DNA of 64,000 nucleotides. Origin: Chitinimonas_A lacunae (GTDB taxonomy: Bacteria > Pseudomonadota > Gammaproteobacteria > Burkholderiales > Chitinimonadaceae). How positions within the stretch are numbered: the stretch's first letter is position 1; each line of letters starts with the position of its first letter. The DNA lies in the NCBI RefSeq assembly GCF_042650885.1, contig NZ_JBHSBU010000001.1, positions 4,464,001-4,528,000 on the forward strand, written 5' to 3'. A program made the translations under genes and the position numbers. The notes under the pieces are model-generated. The model searched no databases and was not told the DNA's origin. It saw only the letters and a list, made by a program, of their open reading frames with translations. Shown here piece after piece: positions 50,456 through 58,838 of the stretch.

Positions 50456-51673
50456 ATGTCCGATAGCAAGAAAGTCGTGCTCGCCTATTCCGGCGGCCTG
50501 GATACCTCGGTCATCCTCAAGTGGCTGCAAGACAACTACCGCTGCGAGGTGGTCACTTTCACCGCCGATATCGGCCAGGGAGAGGAGCTGGAACCGGCCC
50601 GCCAGAAGGCGCTGCAACTGGGCATCAAGCCCGAGAACATCTTTATCGATGATCTGCGCGAGGAATTCGTGCGTGACTTCGTGTTCCCGATGTTCCGCGC
50701 CAATACCATTTACGAAGGCGAATACCTGCTCGGCACCTCGATCGCCCGGCCGCTGATCGCCAAGCGGCAGATCGAGATCGCCAACCAGGTCGGCGCCGAT
50801 ACCGTCAGCCACGGGGCGACCGGCAAGGGCAACGATCAGGTGCGGTTCGAGCTGGGCTATTACGCGCTGCGTCCGGGTATCAAGGTGATTGCGCCGTGGC
50901 GCGAGTGGGACCTGCTGAGTCGTGAAAAGCTGCTGGCCTATGCCGAGTCGGCCGGCATTCCGATCGAGATGAAGCACAAGCAGGGAGGGGCGCCGTATTC
51001 GATGGATGCCAATCTGCTGCATATCTCCTACGAAGGCCGCCATCTCGAAGACCCCAAGGCCGAGGCTGAGGAGTCGATGTGGCGCTGGACGGTGAGTCCC
51101 GAAGCCGCGCCCGATGCGCCGCAGTACCTCGATCTCGAATTCGAGCGCGGCGACCCGGTAGCCCTCGACGGCGTGCGTCTGGCACCGCATGAGATGCTGG
51201 CCAGGCTCAACGAGATCGGCGGCCGCCATGGTATCGGCCGGCTCGATCTGGTGGAGAACCGCTATGTCGGCATGAAGTCGCGCGGCTGCTACGAAACCCC
51301 GGGCGGCACGATTCTGCTCAAGGCCCACCGTGGCATCGAATCGATCACGCTCGACCGTGGTTCGGCCCACCTCAAGGATGAGCTGATGCCGCGCTATGCC
51401 GAGCTGATCTACAACGGCTACTGGTGGAGCCCCGAGCGTCGGGCCATCCAAGCACTGATTGACCAGACCCAGCAGTTCGTCAACGGTTGGGTGCGACTCA
51501 AGTTGTACAAGGGCAGCGTTCAGGTGGTCAGCCGCGATTCGAAGGATTCGCTGTTCGACCAGACCATCGCCACCTTCGACGACGACGGCGGCGCCTACAA
51601 CCAGAAGGATGCCGAAGGCTTTATCAAGCTCAACGCGCTGCGGCTGCGGATTGCTTCGGCCAAGCGCGGCTGA
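50456..51673 (+). CDS. argG: Argininosuccinate synthase
   Basis: A 405-residue enzyme that joins citrulline and aspartate with ATP. The ATP-binding PP-motif YSGGLDTSV lies at 10-18, SHGATGKGNDQVRFE at about 117, and IKVIAPWREW follows. Length matches the main bacterial type. It follows the tautomerase gene by 36 bases. A repeat element (51689-51794) separates its stop from its terminator (51862-51888), so the element probably inserted into the 3' untranslated part. Confidence 0.98.
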   Translation: MSDSKKVVLAYSGGLDTSVILKWLQDNYRCEVVTFTADIGQGEELEPARQKALQLGIKPENIFIDDLREEFVRDFVFPMFRANTIYEGEYLLGTSIARPLIAKRQIEIANQVGADTVSHGATGKGNDQVRFELGYYALRPGIKVIAPWREWDLLSREKLLAYAESAGIPIEMKHKQGGAPYSMDANLLHISYEGRHLEDPKAEAEESMWRWTVSPEAAPDAPQYLDLEFERGDPVALDGVRLAPHEMLARLNEIGGRHGIGRLDLVENRYVGMKSRGCYETPGGTILLKAHRGIESITLDRGSAHLKDELMPRYAELIYNGYWWSPERRAIQALIDQTQQFVNGWVRLKLYKGSVQVVSRDSKDSLFDQTIATFDDDGGAYNQKDAEGFIKLNALRLRIASAKRG

Positions 51674-51688
51674 TGCGGGCAGCCGCTT

Positions 51689-51794
51689 GGTGCATTCCCG
51701 TTCAAATCGGAGTCGGCACGAAAACTCGTTGAGGACGAGGCTTTCGCACCTTCGGGTCCCGACACGCTGACGCCGAATTGTCCGGAAATGCGCT
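51689..51794. repeat. Inverted-repeat element, copy 2 (about 106 bp)
   Basis: Ends are GGTGCATTCCC (left) and GGAAATGCGCT (right). On the reverse strand it reads GCATTTCCGGACAATTCGGC, then GTCAG and GTGTC, matching the left half of copy 1 (32276-32384) in order. Interior sequence differs in length and detail. It lies 15 bases after the argG stop. Confidence 0.7.
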
Positions 51795-51861
51795 CGGCCG
51801 TGCGGCCTGGCAGCTCTGTCCGGCTGCGAGGGTGTGGGAGTCTGTGGCAGTAGATAAAAGG

Positions 51862-51888
51862 CCGGCCCTTTCAAGGGCCGGTTTTTAT
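51862..51888 (+). terminator. Terminator downstream of argG
   Basis: CCGGCCCTT (51862-51870) pairs with AAGGGCCGG (51873-51881) around TC, followed by TTTTTAT. It lies 189 bases after the argG stop, with the repeat element in between. The rest of 51889-52082 is AT-rich and empty. Confidence 0.85.
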
Positions 51889-52082
51889 GGGTGGTGTAGT
51901 AAGGAAAATGTAAAAATATTTTATCTTGGCTTCTATTGCCTGCCTTGGCTTGCAGACGTTTTTCCTAAAAATTGATTTTTGCAAGAATTTGCTGTTTCCT
52001 CTGCTGGGCAAGCTGTTCCGTTCAGCCTCGATTTAGCCCGTGGACGCTACAGTTGCGCCTTGAATCTTGCGGGAGCGCAGCT

Positions 52083-52634
52083 ATGAAAGCACTGATCGTT
52101 TCAGCCTTGCTGCCGGCTTTGTTGGGCGGCTGCGCCGCCTTGTCGGAATCGGAATGCCGGGTCGGCGACTGGTACGGCATCGGTGAACGCGACGGCCGCA
52201 ATGGCCGGCCCGACCGGATCGGCAGTTATGCTGAAGCATGTAATAAATACGCGGTCCTGCCCGATATCGGCGACTACCAGAGCGGCCGCGAACGCGGATT
52301 GCGCAGCTATTGCCTGCCCGAGAACGGCTACCGCGAAGGCCGCTCGGGCAGCAGCTACCAGGGCGTCTGCCCGGCCGAGACGGCTTCGGCGTTTCTGCGC
52401 GAATACGAGCGCGGCCGGGTGGTGTATGAGCTGGCCCAGCAGGTCGACCGGCTCGATCATGAAGTGCGCCGGCTCGGCCGCGATATCGATCGGCTCGAAG
52501 ATGCCTACCGCCAAAGCAAGGACGATAAGGAAAAGCACCGTCTGTCACGCGAGCGACGTGAGCTGGAACGGCGGCGCCATGCCGTATTGCTCGATCTGTC
52601 GCTGCTGCGCAGCCGCCTGGTGTTGCATCACTGA
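52083..52634 (+). CDS. DUF2799-type outer lipoprotein
   Basis: A 183-residue protein with a lipoprotein signal (LLGGC, lipidated Cys at 17). The mature part has the DUF2799 pattern of repeated small motifs: WYGIGERDGRNGR, YQSGRERGLRSYC and NGYREGRSG. It ends in a long charged helix, likely a coiled coil (about 120-175: QQVDRLDHEVRRLGRDIDRL). It should sit on the outer membrane facing the periplasm. Function unknown. Confidence 0.85.
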   Translation: MKALIVSALLPALLGGCAALSESECRVGDWYGIGERDGRNGRPDRIGSYAEACNKYAVLPDIGDYQSGRERGLRSYCLPENGYREGRSGSSYQGVCPAETASAFLREYERGRVVYELAQQVDRLDHEVRRLGRDIDRLEDAYRQSKDDKEKHRLSRERRELERRRHAVLLDLSLLRSRLVLHH

Positions 52635-52761
52635 CAAACTGGGCACGGCAACTGCTGCGTAGAGGCTAGACGTCCACCGACCGTTTGTCCGAGGAACCAC
52701 AGCACAGCTGCTGAAGGTCGATATTGGAACCAGGCGGACGCGATGGGAATGGAGGCCAGCC

Positions 52762-52959
52762 ATGACATGCGAACGTGAAAGACAGATAAGGCGCGAACTG
52801 GGTTTCGATCTGGTGGCGGCTGCTTACCGAGCCCAGGAAATGGGGCAACTCACCAGCGAGTTGGATCCATTCAGCAAGCAGGCCACTCCTCCCGCCCCCA
52901 TCCTCGCTACCCCCACCCCACAGAGCGGTCGACGACGTCGGCGCAACGAAGGCCAATGA
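52762..52959 (+). CDS. Small hypothetical protein
   Basis: A 65-residue protein: a charged helical start (CERERQIRRELGFDLVAAAYRA), a Pro/Thr-rich middle and a basic RRRRR segment near the end. GGAGG lies nine bases before the ATG, which is the main support. No family. A nested palindrome follows directly (52951-52998). It may be a real small gene or chance. Confidence 0.45.
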   Translation: MTCERERQIRRELGFDLVAAAYRAQEMGQLTSELDPFSKQATPPAPILATPTPQSGRRRRRNEGQ

Positions 52960-52998
52960 AATCGTGCGACCGGGCAAACTGCCCGGTCGGGATTGGCC
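52951..52998. other. Nested palindrome after the small gene
   Basis: CGACCGGGCA and TGCCCGGTCG form a perfect 10-bp stem around AAC (52967-52989), framed by GGCCAAT (52951-52957) and ATTGGCC (52992-52998). It lies between two convergent small genes and could end transcripts from both, though T-runs are absent. Confidence 0.5.
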
Positions 52999-53001
52999 TG
53001 A

Positions 53002-53280
53002 TCAGACCAGCGGCGGCAACGGCCCGTGCTGGTGATAAGGAATCGGGCGCAAATCCTTGCTGATCGGTTTGAGTACCCAGTGATGCGGATGATGTTCATC
53101 CTTGGCTTGCTGGATCAACTTGGACAGATAGACCAGCGACCCCACCAGCAAGGCCAAGGCCAGCGATCCGGCCAGCAGCAACGGAATCCACGGCTGCGAC
53201 ACAAACAGCACCACGGCAAATACCAGCGTCAGCAACAACATGCCGTTATACCAACCGACCTGGCGTTTCAGCGATTGCAT
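53002..53280 (-). CDS. Small membrane protein with His-rich tail
   Basis: A 92-residue protein with two membrane helices (about 13-31 and 34-53) and a cytosolic or periplasmic tail containing HHPHHWVLKP and PYHQHGPLPP. TAGGAGACC lies upstream of the ATG. The cluster of histidines might bind metal, but no family is recognised. It is convergent with the 65-residue gene. Confidence 0.7.
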   Translation of the reverse strand: MQSLKRQVGWYNGMLLLTLVFAVVLFVSQPWIPLLLAGSLALALLVGSLVYLSKLIQQAKDEHHPHHWVLKPISKDLRPIPYHQHGPLPPLV

Positions 53281-53745
53281 GATGGTCTCCTAGTCAGCAA
53301 AGCGGGAGACAATTGGACAATGGTGCCGTCATGCCGGTTTGACTCAGTTGACGAACGGTTGGAACTTCGTCGGCTGCCTTCTTCCCCCTCTTCGTATTCC
53401 AATAACTATCCTATCTAATTGCTCGGGCGGATACTGCTAGTGTCATATCAGGCTTGAAAGATTTATTTATAAATAAAAACCGCTTAAATATTTGCAATGA
53501 ATATTGCATATATTTTTATATTTCTGACGTGATTGCGGTATTTCTATTAAAGATAGAATGCAGGAGATTTATTGATGGGTTTTTGTTGGAGGCAGGCTGG
53601 TCAGACGGGTGCAGAGTGGACAGTTGATAGCGCTTCTCTGAACCAGTGGACGAGCCGAAAAATGGGGCTTTCTCTGGGCGTTCGGGTGGCACTGGAGAAC
53701 GGTTTTTTGACGCCAAATTGAAGGAGAATGGGCTGTGGCGACTGC
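53281..53745. other. AT-rich intergenic region
   Basis: The segment 53400-53560 is strongly AT-rich, with TTTATTTATAAATAAA near 53463, unlike the surrounding GC-rich DNA. Apart from the possible 48-codon gene at 53575-53721, I see nothing coding. Confidence 0.5.
53575..53721 (+). CDS. Possible small ORF (48 codons)
   Basis: An ATG eight bases after CAGGAG opens a 48-residue frame beginning MGFCWRQAGQTG and ending NGFLTPN. The good ribosome site is the only support; no signal, membrane segment or family is seen. It could equally be a remnant. Confidence 0.25.
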   Translation: MGFCWRQAGQTGAEWTVDSASLNQWTSRKMGLSLGVRVALENGFLTPN

Positions 53746-54486
53746 TCAATGATTTCCTTGCAGCAGCCCCAGCGGTGCGCCCTCGGGGTCGGTCAGGACG
53801 GCAAAGCGGCCGACGCCTGGTACATCGGTCGGCGGTACATCGACCCGGGCATCGAGACGACTTGCCAGGGTTGTACTGGCGTGGCAGTCCGCGACGCGGA
53901 CATAAGGCAGGCAGTGCGGCTGGGCTTGGCCTGGGTTGAGTCGGGTCAATCCGACCCGGCCTTGTCCTCCGCGTTTCAGCACGTAATAGCGACCGTTATC
54001 GGTCGCCATGCTGTCGTGGTCGTAGCCAAAAGCCTGGCGGTAGAAAGCCAGTGCCCGATCGGGGTCGGGTAGCAGCAGTTCATTCCAATACCAGTCACCG
54101 CAGGACACATTGGCCGCATCGGGCCGGTCGCCCTGGCACGAGCACCATAGCGATAAGGTCAGTCCCTGGGGGTCGGCGACCAGCGCGGCACGACCAAGCG
54201 GAGGGAAGTCAGTCGGTGGCATCGACACCGTGCCGCCGGCGCTGTTGACGGCGGCGCAGCAGTCATCGACATCATCGACCGCCAGATAGCCGAGCCAGTA
54301 GGCCGGATGACCGGCCGAGGCGCTGCGCAGCGCGCCGATGGCGTCTTGGCCGTTGAGGATCATCCGGTAGCCTTCCGCCAGCACCTCGGTGCGCCAGCCA
54401 AACAGTGCTTCATAGAAGCGTTCGCTCGTTTCAGGGGCTGGACCGATGTGATCGAACCAGACGAATTTCCCAGGCAGATAGCTCAT
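53746..54486 (-). CDS. Two-domain VOC-family protein
   Basis: A 246-residue protein made of two VOC modules. The first begins GKFVWFDHIGPAPETSERFYEALFGW and the second WYWNELLLPDPDRALAFYRQAFGY; both end with a VLTDPEG/VADPQG strand. This layout matches glyoxalase-type proteins annotated near antibiotic or stress genes; the substrate is unknown. I start at MSYLPG, where the first domain begins; the open frame extends 38 codons upstream. It is divergent from the TRAP operon. Confidence 0.85.
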   Translation of the reverse strand: MSYLPGKFVWFDHIGPAPETSERFYEALFGWRTEVLAEGYRMILNGQDAIGALRSASAGHPAYWLGYLAVDDVDDCCAAVNSAGGTVSMPPTDFPPLGRAALVADPQGLTLSLWCSCQGDRPDAANVSCGDWYWNELLLPDPDRALAFYRQAFGYDHDSMATDNGRYYVLKRGGQGRVGLTRLNPGQAQPHCLPYVRVADCHASTTLASRLDARVDVPPTDVPGVGRFAVLTDPEGAPLGLLQGNH

Positions 54487-54680
54487 ACGGATACTTTCGC
54501 GACCGGCGGCGGTGGTTCTATCGGCATAGCGGAGCCTCCTGATCGACGCAAGCACGCCGATTGTGGAAAACCCGTAGCTGAGCCGCTTATCGACTGGCAC
54601 TGGCTTGTGTTATGGTCGTCTTCCAGGATCGCTCCACAAGCGGTGTCTGCAATAAAAAGTAACACACGAGGGGATAAGCA

Positions 54681-55223
54681 ATGTCGTTTCTACTCCGCCT
54701 GGCGGGCTGGATCGACGCGCTCAACGAACGCGTCGGGCAGTTCGCTAAATGGCTGGTATTGGTCTGCGTATTGATCAGTTCCGGTAATGCCTTGAGCCGC
54801 AAGCTGTTCGGGCTTAGTTCCAACGCCTGGTTGGAAATCCAGTGGTACCTCTTCTCTGCCGTCTTCCTGCTCGGCGCCGCTTATACCCTGAAACACAACG
54901 AACATATCCGCATCGACCTGCTGCTGAGCCGGTTGAGTCCACGTCGGCAAGCGATGGTCGATATCGCGGGGGGCCTGTTGTTCCTGCTGCCGATGGCCAT
55001 CGCCGTGAGCTACTACGTCTGGCCGGTGGCGGTGCAGATGTATGTGAGCCAGGAAGCGTCGAGCGATCCGGGTGGGCTGATCCGCTGGCCGGTATGGTGG
55101 CTGATACCGATCGGTTTCGCTCTGCTGATTCTGCAAGCCCTGTCGGAAATCGTGAAGCGGATTGCCTTTCTGCAAGGCCGCATTGCTGATCCCGCTCAAC
55201 CTGCCGCCGGAGGTCAGCCATGA
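54681..55223 (+). CDS. dctQ: TRAP transporter small permease (DctQ)
   Basis: A 180-residue membrane protein with four helices. The pattern LVLVCVLISSGNALSRK, WLEIQWYLFSAVFLLGAAYTL, NEHIRIDLL is typical of the DctQ subunit of tripartite transporters. CGAGGGGA lies upstream of the ATG. Its stop overlaps the dctM start by four bases (ATGA). It stabilises the large permease in the inner membrane. Confidence 0.94.
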   Translation: MSFLLRLAGWIDALNERVGQFAKWLVLVCVLISSGNALSRKLFGLSSNAWLEIQWYLFSAVFLLGAAYTLKHNEHIRIDLLLSRLSPRRQAMVDIAGGLLFLLPMAIAVSYYVWPVAVQMYVSQEASSDPGGLIRWPVWWLIPIGFALLILQALSEIVKRIAFLQGRIADPAQPAAGGQP

Positions 55224-56947
55224 ACCACGGCGTGCTCGCGCCCTTGATGTTCGGCGCACTGATCATCTTTCTGCTGCTGGGTTATCCGGTGGCGTTCTCC
55301 CTCTCCGCAGTCGGCCTGCTGTTTGCGCTGATCGGCATCCAGGCCGGTCTGATGCCGGTCGAACTGCTGCAGGCGCTGCCGCAGCAGGTGTTCGACATCA
55401 TGCGCAACGAGACGCTGATGGCGATCCCGTTCTTTACCTTTATGGGGCTGGTGCTGGAACGCTCCGGCATGGCCGAGGACATGCTGGAAACCGTCGGCCA
55501 GCTGTTTGGCCGGGTGCGCGGTGGCCTGGCCTATGCCGTGATCTTTGTCGGGGCGCTCCTGGCTGCGACCACCGGGGTGGTGGCGGCGTCGGTGATCTCG
55601 ATGGGGCTGATCTCCCTGCCGATCATGCTGCGCTACGGTTACGACAAGCGTCTGGCTTCCGGGGTGATCGCCGCCTCGGGCACCCTGGCCCAGATTATTC
55701 CGCCCTCGCTGGTGCTGATCGTGCTGGCTGACCAGATGAGCGTGTCGGTCGGCGATATGTACAAGGGCGCCATGGTGCCGGGCCTGCTGCTGGTGGCCTG
55801 TTATGCGCTGTTCGTGTTCCTGGTCACGATCTTCAAGCCCGCTGCCGCCCCGGCCTTGCCGCCTGAGGCGCGCAATCTGCGCGAGCCTGACGGCTCGAAC
55901 GGGTTGCCTTCGCTGTTGGTAGTGTTAGCGCTGTCGGTGGCTGTGGGCTGGTTTGCCATCGGGCAGATTGCCGATGCCGACACGGCTACCGATTCCAAGG
56001 TGGTGATCGGCATGGGGTCGGCCACGGTGGCCGCCTGGGTGATCGCCTTTGTTCACCGGCTGTTGCGGCTCAAGCTGATGTCGAGCGTGGCCGAGCGGGT
56101 GACATTTGTGCTGGTGCCGCCACTGGCGCTGATCTTCGTGGTGCTGGGCACGATCTATATCGGCGTGGCCACCCCGACCGAAGGTGGCGCGATGGGAGCG
56201 GTTGGCGCTGTGATTATGGCCATGCTCAAGCGTCGGCTGAATCTGGGTCTGATGCGCCAGGCCATGGACAGTACCTTGAAGCTGACCACCTTTGTGGTGT
56301 TTATCCTGATCGGCGCCCGGGTGTTCCGGATTGCGTTCATCGGTCTTGAAGGTGATGTCTGGGTTGAGCATCTGTTCGATGGCCTGCCGGGCGGGGTGGT
56401 TGGCTTCCTGGTGGTGGTCAATATCCTGATCTTCGTATTGGCCTTCTTCCTCGATTTCTTCGAGATTTCCTTCATTATCGTGCCGCTGCTGATGCCGGTG
56501 GCGATCAAGCTTGGCATCAACCCGATCTGGTTTGGCGTGATGCTTGGCGTCAATATGCAGACTTCCTTCCTGCATCCGCCGTTCGGCTTTGCCCTGTTCT
56601 ACCTGAAGAGCGTGGCGCCCAAGGAGATTCGCAGCATCGATATCTATTGGGGAGCCGTGCCGTTTGTATTGATCCAGATCGTGATGGTCGGTGCGGTCAT
56701 CGCCTTCCCCGAACTTGTCACCCACTTCCTCGATAAGGCGCCACCTGCCTTGGAGAACCCGAGCGAGATGCTGGAGAGGCTGCAGTCCGATCCCACAGGC
56801 CCTGAGGGCGATAGCGACAGTGCCGACCTGTTGCGCCAGATGGGGGTGGACCCGGCAACCGCTCCCGACCCGGTAAGTCCTGCAACACCTGAGGCGCCAC
56901 CGGCGGAGGACCCGGCGGCCCTGCTTGAACAGGCAAGCAAGCCCTGA
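55220..56947 (+). CDS. dctM: TRAP transporter large permease (DctM)
   Basis: A 575-residue sodium-coupled permease with about 12-13 membrane helices; LLGYPVAFSLSAVGLLFALIG, MAIPFFTFMGLVLERSG and ASGTLAQIIPPSLVLIVLADQ are family hallmarks. A region between about 205 and 265 adds extra helices seen in some TakM-like members. After the last helix (about residue 510) there is a roughly 60-residue acidic, Pro/Ala-rich tail (GDSDSADLLRQMGVDPATA), longer than usual. dctP follows 72 bases downstream. Confidence 0.94.
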   Translation: MNHGVLAPLMFGALIIFLLLGYPVAFSLSAVGLLFALIGIQAGLMPVELLQALPQQVFDIMRNETLMAIPFFTFMGLVLERSGMAEDMLETVGQLFGRVRGGLAYAVIFVGALLAATTGVVAASVISMGLISLPIMLRYGYDKRLASGVIAASGTLAQIIPPSLVLIVLADQMSVSVGDMYKGAMVPGLLLVACYALFVFLVTIFKPAAAPALPPEARNLREPDGSNGLPSLLVVLALSVAVGWFAIGQIADADTATDSKVVIGMGSATVAAWVIAFVHRLLRLKLMSSVAERVTFVLVPPLALIFVVLGTIYIGVATPTEGGAMGAVGAVIMAMLKRRLNLGLMRQAMDSTLKLTTFVVFILIGARVFRIAFIGLEGDVWVEHLFDGLPGGVVGFLVVVNILIFVLAFFLDFFEISFIIVPLLMPVAIKLGINPIWFGVMLGVNMQTSFLHPPFGFALFYLKSVAPKEIRSIDIYWGAVPFVLIQIVMVGAVIAFPELVTHFLDKAPPALENPSEMLERLQSDPTGPEGDSDSADLLRQMGVDPATAPDPVSPATPEAPPAEDPAALLEQASKP

Positions 56948-57019
56948 CACGAGCCATAACCGCGTGCCGGCGGCTGGTGCCGCCGGCGCCACAACCCCCG
57001 AAAAGAAGGAGAGTAGAGC

Positions 57020-58105
57020 GTGGAAAGACGGAATTTTCTGAAGGGAGCCGGCGGTGCCGGTATCGTTGCCGCCAGCGTAGCGGCCCCGGCCATTGCGGCT
57101 GAACCCACGGTGCAATGGCGCCTGACCTCCAGCTTCCCCAAGAGTCTCGATACCATCTATGGCGCAGGGGAAACCCTGGCCAAGCGGGTGTCCGACATTA
57201 CCGAGGGCAAGTTCCAGATCAAGGTCTATGCTGCCGGGGAAATCGTACCGGGTCTGCAGGCGCTCGACGCCGTGCAGCAGGGGACGGTGCAGCTCTGTCA
57301 CACGGCGGGCTACTACTATGTCGGCAAGAACAAGGCATTTGCCTTCGATGCCGCGCTGCCTTTCGGTCTGACCTCGCGCCAGCAGGCAGCCTGGATGTAT
57401 TTCGGCGGCGGCATGCAGCTGATGCGTGATTTCTACCGTGAATTCAATGTGATCAACTTCCCCGGCGGCAATACCGGGGCACAGATGGGCGGTTGGTTCC
57501 GCAAGGAGGTGAAGTCGCTCGCCGATGTCAAGGGCCTCAAGATGCGCATTCCCGGCATCGGTGGCGAAGTGTGGGCACGACTCGGTGCCGTGCCGCAGAC
57601 GCTGGCTGGTGGCGATATCTATCCGGCGCTGGAAAAGGGCACGATCGATGCGGCGGAGTGGGTGGGTCCCTACGACGACGAGAAGCTCGGCTTTTATAAG
57701 GTGGCCAAGCACTATTACTACCCGGGCTTCTGGGAACCGGGTCCGCAACTGTCCTTCCTGGTCAATGCCGCCGAGTGGGCCAAGCTGCCCAAGCATTTCC
57801 AGGCGGCTTTCGAGGCGGCGGCGGCCGAAGCCAATATCACCATGCAGGCCGAGTACGATGCCAAGAATCCGCTGGCCCTGGCCAAGCTGCTGCAAAATCA
57901 GGTGAAGTTGCTGCGCTATCCGACCGATCTGCTCAAGGCTGGCCAGACGGCAGCGTTTGCGATTTATGAGGAAGAGGCGGCCAAGAATCCGGCCTTCAAG
58001 AAGATCTACACCGAGTGGAAGAAATTCCGCTCGCTTGAGCACGCCTGGTTCAATCTGGCGGAAACCCAGCTTGAGAGCTTCATGTACAGCAATAAGGTCA
58101 AATAG
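57020..58105 (+). CDS. dctP: TRAP substrate-binding protein (DctP, TakP-like)
   Basis: A 361-residue periplasmic binding protein. MERRNFLKG with a following hydrophobic stretch indicates Tat export. VQWRLTSSFPKSLDTIYG, PALEKGTIDAAEWVGPYDD and YYYPGFWEPGPQLSF resemble the TakP branch, whose members bind 2-oxo acids with sodium. It should hand the ligand to the DctQ-DctM pair encoded upstream. The ligand assignment is inferred from that resemblance. GAAGGAGAG lies upstream of a GTG start codon. Terminator at 58221-58250. Confidence 0.92.
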   Translation: MERRNFLKGAGGAGIVAASVAAPAIAAEPTVQWRLTSSFPKSLDTIYGAGETLAKRVSDITEGKFQIKVYAAGEIVPGLQALDAVQQGTVQLCHTAGYYYVGKNKAFAFDAALPFGLTSRQQAAWMYFGGGMQLMRDFYREFNVINFPGGNTGAQMGGWFRKEVKSLADVKGLKMRIPGIGGEVWARLGAVPQTLAGGDIYPALEKGTIDAAEWVGPYDDEKLGFYKVAKHYYYPGFWEPGPQLSFLVNAAEWAKLPKHFQAAFEAAAAEANITMQAEYDAKNPLALAKLLQNQVKLLRYPTDLLKAGQTAAFAIYEEEAAKNPAFKKIYTEWKKFRSLEHAWFNLAETQLESFMYSNKVK

Positions 58106-58220
58106 TCAGGCAAGCACTGGCAATGAAAAATAACAAGCCAAGAGGGTGCTATAGGGGAGGATAGATGGAGTTAAAAACTAAATAAACAGAAATCCAGGCG
58201 GATCATCCGCCCTGATGCAG

Positions 58221-58250
58221 AACCCGCGCCTTGATCGGACGCGGGTTTTT
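58221..58250 (+). terminator. Terminator of the TRAP operon
   Basis: AACCCGCG (58221-58228) pairs with CGCGGGTT (58240-58247), running into TTTTT. Confidence 0.88.
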
Positions 58251-58271
58251 CGTTTCCGCCGCGCGCAGGCA

Positions 58272-58297
58272 AGAAAAAACCGACCCGTAGGTCGGTT
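58272..58297 (-). terminator. Terminator of the Ala/Pro lipoprotein gene
   Basis: On the minus strand AACCGACC and GGTCGGTT form an 8-bp stem around TACG, followed by a T-run (A-run at 58274-58279 on the plus strand). It lies 21 bases from the TRAP terminator, giving back-to-back terminators. Confidence 0.85.
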
Positions 58298-58323
58298 CTT
58301 TCTGCACGGCGCTAAGAAGCGAA

Positions 58324-58590
58324 TTACTGCTTCGGAGCTTCAGCCGGGGCCGGAGCCGGGGCAGCCGGAGCGGCAGCGTCAGCCGGAGCGGCCGGGGCAG
58401 CAGCCGGAGCGGCGGCGTCAGCCGGAGCAGCCGGGGCAGCGGCGGGGGCAGCAGCGTCAGCCGGAGCAGCCGGGGCAGCCGGAGCTTCGGTCGGAGCCGG
58501 GGCCGGGGTGGCTTCCGGAGCGGGTTCGTTCTTGGAGCAAGCGGTCAGGGCAACGGCCAGCAGGGCAGCAACGAGCAGAGATTGTTTCAT
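58324..58590 (-). CDS. Ala/Pro-repeat lipoprotein
   Basis: An 88-residue protein with a lipoprotein signal (ALTAC, Cys at 18) followed by SKNEPAPE. Most of the mature chain is a low-complexity array of a 13-residue unit AAPADAAAPAAAP repeated three times, ending PAEAPKQ. It is probably a membrane-tethered extended linker or spacer in the envelope. AAAGGTAAAAA lies before the start. The repeat array could vary in copy number between strains. Confidence 0.8.
   Translation of the reverse strand: MKQSLLVAALLAVALTACSKNEPAPEATPAPAPTEAPAAPAAPADAAAPAAAPAAPADAAAPAAAPAAPADAAAPAAPAPAPAEAPKQ
58363..58482. repeat. 39-bp tandem repeat inside the lipoprotein gene
   Basis: Three imperfect 39-bp units; the marker GCGTCAGCCGG recurs at a 39-base interval. 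Each encodes one 13-residue Ala/Pro/Asp unit, so copy changes would keep the frame. Confidence 0.7.
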
Positions 58591-58838
58591 TTTTTACCTT
58601 TGACAGTGATAGTTCAGAACACAAGTACGCAAAGCAATCGACCGTTGATCGAGGGCTTTAAATTAAACCTTTGACGCATCAAAGACGACCGACTAGAAGA
58701 TTCTAACAGCTTTTTGGCGGCTGGGAATAGGGCGTGCAGGGGCTCGCATCGGGGTTTGATGCTAATTTGTTGTTTTTGATGGGTTTTTTGCTGTATTTGT
58801 CCAGAAAAACCCAGGGTTGGCGCGATGAAAGGAAATTG

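Noticed and set aside
54595..54620. Possible sigma-54 promoter (TGGCAC...TTGTG) before the TRAP operon
   Set aside because: Spacing is one base short and the -12 GC is missing.
55925..58042. 705-codon minus-strand frame across dctM and dctP
   Set aside because: Antisense to two clear TRAP transporter genes.
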